A DNA stretch of 64,000 nucleotides from Moraxella cuniculi DSM 21768. Lineage in GTDB: Bacteria; Pseudomonadota; Gammaproteobacteria; Pseudomonadales; Moraxellaceae. A program made the translations under genes and the position numbers. The first letter of the stretch is position 1; every line of letters begins with the position of its first letter. The stretch covers positions 124,001 to 188,000 of the forward strand of contig NZ_FTNU01000001.1 of NCBI RefSeq assembly GCF_900156515.1. Reading direction: 5' to 3'. Under the pieces are notes generated by a model, which searched no databases, had not been told where the DNA came from, and saw nothing but the letters and a program-made list of their open reading frames with translations. Of the stretch, positions 55,868 through 64,000 are shown one piece after another.

Positions 55868-56046
55868 TGGATTGGGGTTTTTTGCATAGCGTCGCAACCG
55901 TATCAGCCGTTTTGGCATTTATTGCGATTGCATGGTGGGCATATTCACCAAAAAACAAAAAACGCTTTGAAGATGATGCACAACTTGCGCTAGATGATAA
56001 GCAACAAACGCTATCATCACATGAGCGCACTAAGGATACACAATGA
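55867..56046 (+). CDS. ccoQ: cbb3-type cytochrome c oxidase subunit CcoQ
   Basis: This 59-residue protein is too short for many gene-calling cut-offs but is clearly present: [19 protein letters not shown] begins it, followed by AIAWWAYSPKNKKRFEDDA. One membrane helix and the WAYSPKNKKRFEDDA phrase are standard for CcoQ, which stabilises the oxidase. Its start overlaps the ccoO stop by one base (TAATG) and its TGA overlaps the ccoP start (ATGA). Confidence 0.93.
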   Translation: MDWGFLHSVATVSAVLAFIAIAWWAYSPKNKKRFEDDAQLALDDKQQTLSSHERTKDTQ

Positions 56047-57107
56047 GCTTTTTTTGGGGTTCTTGGATTACCATCTTGTCATTGGGCTGCTGGCTATTCA
56101 TTTTTGCGGTGCTGGTTTGGACATTGAGATCTAAGCCAGTATTGGACGAAGATGAGACAACAGGGCATTCTTATGACGGCATCCGAGAGTTTGACAAACC
56201 GCTACCAAAGTGGTGGCTGGTGATTTTCTTTGGCACGATGATTTGGGGCTTGGGCTATTTTGTGCTTTTCCCAGCCATTCAGCCAAATGTCTGGAAGGGT
56301 GTTACAACGGTTGAAGTGGACGGTCAGCAAGTACCGTGGACTTCTGCCAATGAGCTAAACAGCCAGCTACAAGCAAACAATCGTGTTTTTATTGAGAATT
56401 TTGAACAAAATATTTTGGCAAATGCAGGTGCCAGTGAGGCAACAGCAATTTTGGCAAAATTGAGCGATTTGCAAGCACAACGCAAGACAAATGAAAAAAA
56501 TGAAGATTTGCAAAAACAAATTGATGAGCAAATCACCTTGCTTGCTCCTTATGTAGATAAACTGGCTGCCGACCCTGAAGCACAAAAGGCTGGCAACCGC
56601 TTGTTTTTGCAAAACTGTGCTTTGTGCCATGGCTCTAATGCCAAAGGTTCGGTCGGTTATCCTAATTTGACGGACAATGACTGGCTCTATGGCGGTACGG
56701 CAGATCAGATCTTACTTACCATTCATAATGGTCGAGTGGGTGCGATGGCAGCATGGCAAAAGCAATTGGGTGAATCAGGTGTGCGAGCTGCTGCCGAATA
56801 TGTGCTAAAAATCTCTGGCAATCAAAATGATTATACGCTTGATGAAGCAAAAGTGGCTCAAGGTAAAGCAATTTTTGAACAAAACTGCGTCCTGTGCCAT
56901 GGTGCTGATGCCAAGGGCTTGACTGCAATGGGTGCACCAAATCTAACCGATGATATTTGGTTGTTTGGTGGCGATCGCGAAACCATTCGCACAACCATTC
57001 GTCATGGTCGCTCTGGTGTGATGCCAGAATGGCAGAGTAAGCTGGGCAATGAGCGAGTCATGCTACTTGCTGCCTATGTGCGTTCATTATCGCAATCTGC
57101 TGAATAA
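56043..57107 (+). CDS. ccoP: cbb3-type cytochrome c oxidase subunit III (dihaem)
   Basis: CcoP takes electrons from soluble cytochrome c. The 354-residue protein has two N-terminal membrane helices (about 8-25 and 55-78), a coiled-coil-like linker (about 110-175) and two cytochrome c domains with CALCH (192-196) and CVLCH (282-286). The linker, rich in Gln, Asn and Lys, is longer than in most CcoP proteins (usual total about 300). It is the last gene of the operon and is followed by a terminator. Confidence 0.96.
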   Translation: MSFFWGSWITILSLGCWLFIFAVLVWTLRSKPVLDEDETTGHSYDGIREFDKPLPKWWLVIFFGTMIWGLGYFVLFPAIQPNVWKGVTTVEVDGQQVPWTSANELNSQLQANNRVFIENFEQNILANAGASEATAILAKLSDLQAQRKTNEKNEDLQKQIDEQITLLAPYVDKLAADPEAQKAGNRLFLQNCALCHGSNAKGSVGYPNLTDNDWLYGGTADQILLTIHNGRVGAMAAWQKQLGESGVRAAAEYVLKISGNQNDYTLDEAKVAQGKAIFEQNCVLCHGADAKGLTAMGAPNLTDDIWLFGGDRETIRTTIRHGRSGVMPEWQSKLGNERVMLLAAYVRSLSQSAE

Positions 57108-57121
57108 TGTTTTTAGACCAA

Positions 57122-57149
57122 AGAGCTGCCAAGTTGGTGGCTCTTTTTT
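57122..57149 (+). terminator. Terminator of ccoNOQP
   Basis: AGAGCTGCCAA/TTGGTGGCTCT pairs with two wobbles and runs into TTTTTT. The DNA from 57150 to 57415 is AT-rich; I see no gene and no promoter that I can place confidently. Confidence 0.8.
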
Positions 57150-57382
57150 CATGCCATGATGCAGCCATTGGTATGTTATTGGTTAAATAAAGCAATTTCT
57201 GCCTTAAAAATTAACCCAAATTAAAAAGCACCAGCAATTTGTGATGATGATAAAGAAAGCCCACTCAACATATTGCCAATCACAAACTTGACGCATAAGA
57301 AGAGCAAAACGCACAAGATGATGCCTTAATGACAAGAAAAAATTTGCCCAACCCCCTATATTTTTTTGACGATTTTTAGTAA

Positions 57383-59044
<1,662 letters not shown>

Positions 59045-59051
59045 CACAAAC

Positions 59052-59086
59052 AGCACATCAAGCAAGTTTGGTGTGCTTTTTATTTT
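59052..59086 (+). terminator. Terminator of pyrG
   Basis: AGCACATCAA/TTGGTGTGCT (10 bp, one wobble) is followed by TTTTATTTT. Confidence 0.88.
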
Positions 59087-59169
59087 CAGTGTTTTTGTTG
59101 CTTGGTTGAGATATAATAACAAAAACACATTTATTTAAGCCAAATTGACTTAGGTCTAAGGATATTAAG

Positions 59170-60033
59170 ATGACGCAGCCGCAAGCAACTGCACAATCAG
59201 TGATTAATATTGCAGGGATTGAAATTGCCAATGATAAGCCATTTGTGCTGTTTGGTGGCATGAATGTGCTTGAAAGTCGCGAGTTGGCTTTTGAGATTGC
59301 CGAGCAATATATTGCCATTTGCCAAAAATTACAGATAGGCTATGTGTTTAAGGCAAGTTTTGACAAGGCAAATCGCTCAAGCCTGCATTCTTTTCGTGGC
59401 CCAAGTCTCGAGACGGGGCTGACTTGGCTAAATGACATCAAAGAGGCGTACAATGTGCCGATTATTACCGATGTGCATGAGCCATATCAAGCAGCACCAG
59501 TTGCCAAAGTTGCCGATGTTTTGCAGCTGCCTGCGTTTTTGTCGCGTCAGACAGACTTGGTCAATGCCATTGCTCGTACAGGCAAGGTGGTTAATATCAA
59601 AAAAGCACAATTTTTGGCACCGCATGAGATGCGTCATATCATTAACAAATGCCTAGAATCTGGCAATGATCAGGTGATATTGTGCGAAAGGGGTTCTGCC
59701 TTTGGTTATAACAACTTGGTGGTTGATATGCTTGGTTTTGACACCATGAAGGCGATGAATGTTCCTGTGTTTTTTGATGTAACGCACGCTTTGCAAGAAC
59801 CGGGGGCAAGGGCGGATAGTGCAGGTGGTCGCCGTCATCAGATTGCCACTTTGGCTCGTGCTGGCATGGCAACAGGATTGGCAGGGCTGTTTTTGGAAGC
59901 TCATCCAGACCCTGATAAGGCAAAATGCGATGGGCCAAGTGCCTTGCGACTTGACCAGCTTGAACCATTTTTAACCCAAATAAAACAGCTTGACACATTG
60001 GTGAAGGGCTTTTCGGTGCTGGATACGCATTAA
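59170..60033 (+). CDS. kdsA: 2-dehydro-3-deoxyphosphooctonate aldolase (Kdo-8-P synthase)
   Basis: KdsA condenses phosphoenolpyruvate with arabinose 5-phosphate to Kdo 8-phosphate, the precursor of the sugar that WaaA transfers. The 287-residue protein shows [40 protein letters not shown] and [16 protein letters not shown], with FFDVTHALQ near the end, all diagnostic. The start follows AAGGAT. A TATAAT at 59112-59117 may be its promoter. Confidence 0.97.
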   Translation: MTQPQATAQSVINIAGIEIANDKPFVLFGGMNVLESRELAFEIAEQYIAICQKLQIGYVFKASFDKANRSSLHSFRGPSLETGLTWLNDIKEAYNVPIITDVHEPYQAAPVAKVADVLQLPAFLSRQTDLVNAIARTGKVVNIKKAQFLAPHEMRHIINKCLESGNDQVILCERGSAFGYNNLVVDMLGFDTMKAMNVPVFFDVTHALQEPGARADSAGGRRHQIATLARAGMATGLAGLFLEAHPDPDKAKCDGPSALRLDQLEPFLTQIKQLDTLVKGFSVLDTH

Positions 60034-60084
60034 GTAGCAGAGATATTTATTAAATAAATTTAAGACTGTTTGTTTTTAAGATAA

Positions 60085-61413
<1,329 letters not shown>

Positions 61414-61445
61414 GGCTATGGCAGTTTTGGCTTTGGAGATGGGCT

Positions 61446-61844
61446 GTGGCAAGCGATAAAATAACCAAATTAAAACCATATCGGTTGTATGTAGTTGCGA
61501 TCGCATTTGCTACAGTGGTGCTATTGTTGATGCAATATCAATATTGGTATGGCGAATATGGTCATGGCAACTTTGTACAGGTACAAAAGCAGCTGCAAGA
61601 ACAAAGTAAACTCAATGAAGAACAGTCTTACAAAAACGCCATTTTGCTTGCCGATGTCAAGGACTTAAAATCAGGCTTGTCTGCCATTGAAGAGCATGCA
61701 CGGCTGGATTTGGGTTTGATTAAGGCTGGCGAGACTTTTGTTCAATTGTCCAACGCACCCATCACCTATTCACGCTCCATGCTAACTGATGATGAGCAGG
61801 TGGTGGAGACGGTTGATGCCGTGCCTGAACCTTCCGCCCAGTAA
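61446..61844 (+). CDS. ftsB: Cell division protein FtsB
   Basis: FtsB forms the divisome subcomplex FtsQLB. The 132-residue protein has a short cytoplasmic N-terminus, one membrane segment (about 14-31), a Gln-rich coiled coil (about 45-70) and the post-coil EEHARLDLGLIKAGETFVQL, which matches the conserved ARxxLGMVKxGE. The tail beyond 105 is longer and acidic. GTG start with GGAG upstream. It lies just after eno, the usual place. Confidence 0.9.
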   Translation: MASDKITKLKPYRLYVVAIAFATVVLLLMQYQYWYGEYGHGNFVQVQKQLQEQSKLNEEQSYKNAILLADVKDLKSGLSAIEEHARLDLGLIKAGETFVQLSNAPITYSRSMLTDDEQVVETVDAVPEPSAQ

Positions 61845-61859
61845 CAAAGCCATTGTGAT

Positions 61860-61893
61860 AAAATCGCCCAGTTTATCGACTGTGGCGATTTTT
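61860..61893 (+). terminator. Terminator of ftsB
   Basis: AAAATCGCC/GGCGATTTT with an inner CAGT/ACTG extension is followed by TTATTT. The DNA from 61894 to 62248 has no credible gene; TTGCCT (62110-62115) and GATACT (62134-62139) with 18 bp between them may be the ispD promoter. Confidence 0.88.
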
Positions 61894-62248
61894 ATTTATG
61901 TGTTATTTTGATGGCAATCCAATGCCCAAATGTACTACAATTAACCAACAAGAACATCAAAAATCACTTAAAAATAGCGGCAGATACAGCATGATGGCGG
62001 CTTTGTGGTTTGTTATTAAGTATTGCGATTTGCTGTAACTGTAGATTGTGCTTTTTAAGCTTAAAAAAGGGTTGTGGCAATAAGAAGTAAGCTGGAGAAA
62101 GAAATGCAATTGCCTGAATGGCTTAAAATATGCGATACTATAGCAGGATAAGCGGTGATTGCCAGTATTGATGGGATTTTGTCAGTCTGCAATCTGGCGG
62201 CTGCTTGCATTGTCCGCTTTATATAAATACAAATAACAAGAGGTCGTT

Positions 62249-62944
62249 GTGATTTATCCAATGATTGTTGCTGCAGGGGTGGGTAGGCGTTTTGGGGCGG
62301 CAACGCCCAAGCAGTACTTGACAGTGGTAGGCAAAACCATACTTGAGCATAGTGCAGCTTGCCTTGTTCACCCTGCTTTTGCCACACTTACCTTGGTGGT
62401 GGCGAGAACGGATTCGTATATCGATGAGCTGCTGCCACGCTTAACCACTCTGCACCCAACAATATATCGTGCTGTCGGTGGCGATGAGCGGTGGCAATCG
62501 GTGCTTTCTGGCATTGAGGAGATTTGCAGGCAGGGTGGTCAAGATGATGACTGGGTGCTGATTCATGATGCGGCACGACCTTGCTTGCCAAGAGCAGATC
62601 TGGATAAGTTGCTTGATCATCTACAGACAACCCAAGCATCGGCGGTGATTTTGGCAACAGCGGTGGTGGATACGCTCAAATATGCCACATCGGGGCAAAT
62701 CAATCATACCGTCAGCCGTGAGAATCTCTGGCAAGCCTTGACACCGCAGGCATTTCGTATCGGCGTGCTAAAGCGTGCTTTTGCTCATGCCAGCCAGCAG
62801 AATCTTAGCATCACCGATGAGGCCACTGTGTGCGAGGCATTGGGCATACCAGTGCAAATTATCCCAGCCTCACGCAGTAATATCAAGCTGACCCATGCTG
62901 ATGACTTGCCTTTGATTGAGCGGTTGATTGTGGATTTGGATTGA
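62249..62944 (+). CDS. ispD: 2-C-methyl-D-erythritol 4-phosphate cytidylyltransferase
   Basis: IspD makes CDP-methylerythritol in the non-mevalonate isoprenoid pathway. The 231-residue protein has the nucleotide-binding VAAGVGRRFGAATPKQY (7-23), IHDAARPCL, and LTHADDLPLIERLI at the end. The start is GTG after AAGAGG with a five-base spacer. ftsB-ispD is a common neighbourhood; here a terminator and a 400-bp gap separate them. Confidence 0.95.
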   Translation: MIYPMIVAAGVGRRFGAATPKQYLTVVGKTILEHSAACLVHPAFATLTLVVARTDSYIDELLPRLTTLHPTIYRAVGGDERWQSVLSGIEEICRQGGQDDDWVLIHDAARPCLPRADLDKLLDHLQTTQASAVILATAVVDTLKYATSGQINHTVSRENLWQALTPQAFRIGVLKRAFAHASQQNLSITDEATVCEALGIPVQIIPASRSNIKLTHADDLPLIERLIVDLD

Positions 62945-62979
62945 CAAAAGACAATAGGGAAGGAGCTTAAGGGAATAAG

Positions 62980-64000
62980 ATGGCAGCGTGGCTATTTGCA
63001 ATTGTCAGTCTGGTGGTGCTGGTATTGCTTGGCAGTGTTGAGCAGTTCATAATTGGCGAAGGCCTAAGTGCTTGGCTGTCCGTGGCGTGGCTTGCACCGC
63101 TGTTGTCGGTTGCTTTGGTGGTATCATTGTTGCTGTGGTTATTTACCCCTGTGGTAAGTCGCCATCGTGCCTATATCCTATCGCTACAGATGGTAAGTTT
63201 TGTGGCGATTGTTGCGTTGTTTGTTATCAAGAGCTTGTATGCTTATCATCAGCTTGAGCGACAAACGCCCCAATCACGCACGCTTATTAATGCAACCGCA
63301 ACAATATATCAAATCAGCGACAGTGTCTATGATAAAGTTTTGGCGACGCCATTTCGCCAAGTGGCTGTCTTGTCAAACATAGAGCCGCTTAATCCGAAGC
63401 AAAATTCCCGCCTGATTCACAATCCTTTTGCCAATGATGATGACTTTGCTGCTGGTCAGGCGGTAGATTTGCAATCGTTTGAGGGCATGACGGTGCTATT
63501 AACCGCAGACCCAAAGTTTGCCAAAAGCGATTTGCAGGCACTTGAGTCGGCACAACCTGCCAGTATTTTGCAGGTTCAGTTATTGCTAGAGCCAATTAAG
63601 GATGGGGCTTTGGCATCAGGGTTTGACAACAAGGCTTGGTTGCGTACTCGCCAAGTGCAGGCGACGGCACAAATTTTGGCGGCAACACACATTGGCACAG
63701 CACAGGCTGACACATGGGCGCAGCAATTTAGGCTACAGCTTGAGCGATTGCGTTGGCAGTTGCGGCAGCATTTTTATAAAAACTGGCACACGCTTGATGG
63801 CAAGCAGGCACAGGCAAGGGCGGTAACGCTTAGCTTGCTCACAGGCGATAGAGCATTGATAGATAGGGATACTAAAGATCTGTACCAGCTGGCAGGGATT
63901 TCGCATTTGTTGGCAATATCAGGCACTCATGTGTTGTTTTTGGCGATTGTGCTGGCAGCGATGATTACTGCCATTACCGACAGATTTGCGTTGCTTATTT
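62980..64000 (+). CDS. comEC: DNA uptake channel protein ComEC/Rec2 (N-terminal part)
   Basis: The frame is open from ATG 62980 to the window edge (340 codons seen), so the C-terminal part is missing. ComEC forms the inner membrane channel that carries single-stranded DNA into the cytoplasm during natural transformation. The visible part has three N-terminal membrane segments (about 3-22, 31-57 and 65-84), a soluble OB-like region containing GFDNKAWLRTRQV, and the start of the Competence domain: LSLLTGDRALI and LYQLAGISHLLAISGTHVLF, a clear family signature. AGGAG and AAGGGAA precede the start. Confidence 0.92.
   Translation, partial: MAAWLFAIVSLVVLVLLGSVEQFIIGEGLSAWLSVAWLAPLLSVALVVSLLLWLFTPVVSRHRAYILSLQMVSFVAIVALFVIKSLYAYHQLERQTPQSRTLINATATIYQISDSVYDKVLATPFRQVAVLSNIEPLNPKQNSRLIHNPFANDDDFAAGQAVDLQSFEGMTVLLTADPKFAKSDLQALESAQPASILQVQLLLEPIKDGALASGFDNKAWLRTRQVQATAQILAATHIGTAQADTWAQQFRLQLERLRWQLRQHFYKNWHTLDGKQAQARAVTLSLLTGDRALIDRDTKDLYQLAGISHLLAISGTHVLFLAIVLAAMITAITDRFALLI

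Noticed and set aside
61894-62248. Very short frame MQLPEWLKICDTIAG (62104-62151) with a GGAG upstream, considered as a leader peptide for ispD
   Set aside because: It overlaps the probable ispD promoter and would be upstream of the transcript start; no attenuator follows.

Overview
The window is a 64 kb stretch of chromosome from a gamma-proteobacterium that looks like Moraxella or a close relative (family Moraxellaceae). The basis is a CarO-type porin at the left edge, an NF038104-like small lipoprotein, a signal-peptide-less YkuD protein like Acinetobacter ElsL, the sspA-sspB and petABC arrangements, and a moderately AT-rich composition with very AT-rich intergenic DNA. There is no rRNA, no CRISPR array, no recognisable insertion sequence and no prophage. 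It is mostly core housekeeping DNA with a few accessory or regulatory points of interest.

Layout. 1-2.0 kb: end of a CarO-like porin, then a phosphopantetheinyl transferase and a Pal-like lipoprotein on the minus strand. 2.2-7.2 kb: pepN, a ten-copy 9-bp tandem repeat, waaA (Kdo transferase) and rsmE. 7.3-11.1 kb: a minus-strand peptidoglycan O-acetylation cluster, patA-patB-ape1. 11.3-17.5 kb: cmoM, an unknown lipoprotein, and an ABC importer with two tandem paralogous binding lipoproteins, a permease and an ATPase. 17.8-21.7 kb: clpB, a structured non-coding stretch, and sspA-sspB. 21.9-26.2 kb: cytochrome bc1 (petABC), rplM-rpsI and a small lipoprotein. 26.4-35.9 kb: mnmG, an AEC transporter, sbcDC, a YbeD-family protein and a CcsA/YpjD-family membrane protein. 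36-43 kb: ffh, tsaB, uppP, rsmJ, a small unknown membrane protein, ubiA and a Pit phosphate transporter with a Pho box. 43.2-47.4 kb: tRNA-Glu, pyrC-rnt-yajQ and argG. 47.8-50.3 kb: an ElsL-like L,D-carboxypeptidase, a LysR regulator and a low-GC two-gene module that looks like a toxin with its immunity protein. 50.4-57.1 kb: ccoG, ccoH, an SCP2 protein, a candidate structured RNA and ccoNOQP (cbb3 oxidase). 57.4-64 kb: pyrG, kdsA, eno, ftsB, ispD and the start of comEC, which runs off the right edge.

How the genes fit together. Envelope biogenesis recurs: Kdo synthesis and transfer (kdsA, waaA), undecaprenyl phosphate recycling (uppP), peptidoglycan O-acetylation and its reversal (patA, patB, ape1), peptidoglycan recycling (ElsL-like), Pal and FtsB. 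Respiration is represented by both the bc1 complex and the high-affinity cbb3 oxidase that can accept its electrons through cytochrome c, with ubiA supplying ubiquinone. RNA modification (cmoM, mnmG, tsaB, rsmE, rsmJ) and nucleotide or amino-acid synthesis (pyrC, pyrG, argG) fill the remainder.

The points most worth a second look are: the probable toxin/immunity pair at 49.56-50.26 kb, whose signal peptide appears to be broken at a homopolymer tract; two candidate structured RNAs (53.43-53.60 kb and 20.42-20.54 kb); the 9-bp repeat array just upstream of the waaA promoter; a 13-bp perfect inverted repeat carrying two face-to-face extended -10 elements between cmoM and the unknown lipoprotein; and a textbook Pho box in front of the Pit transporter.
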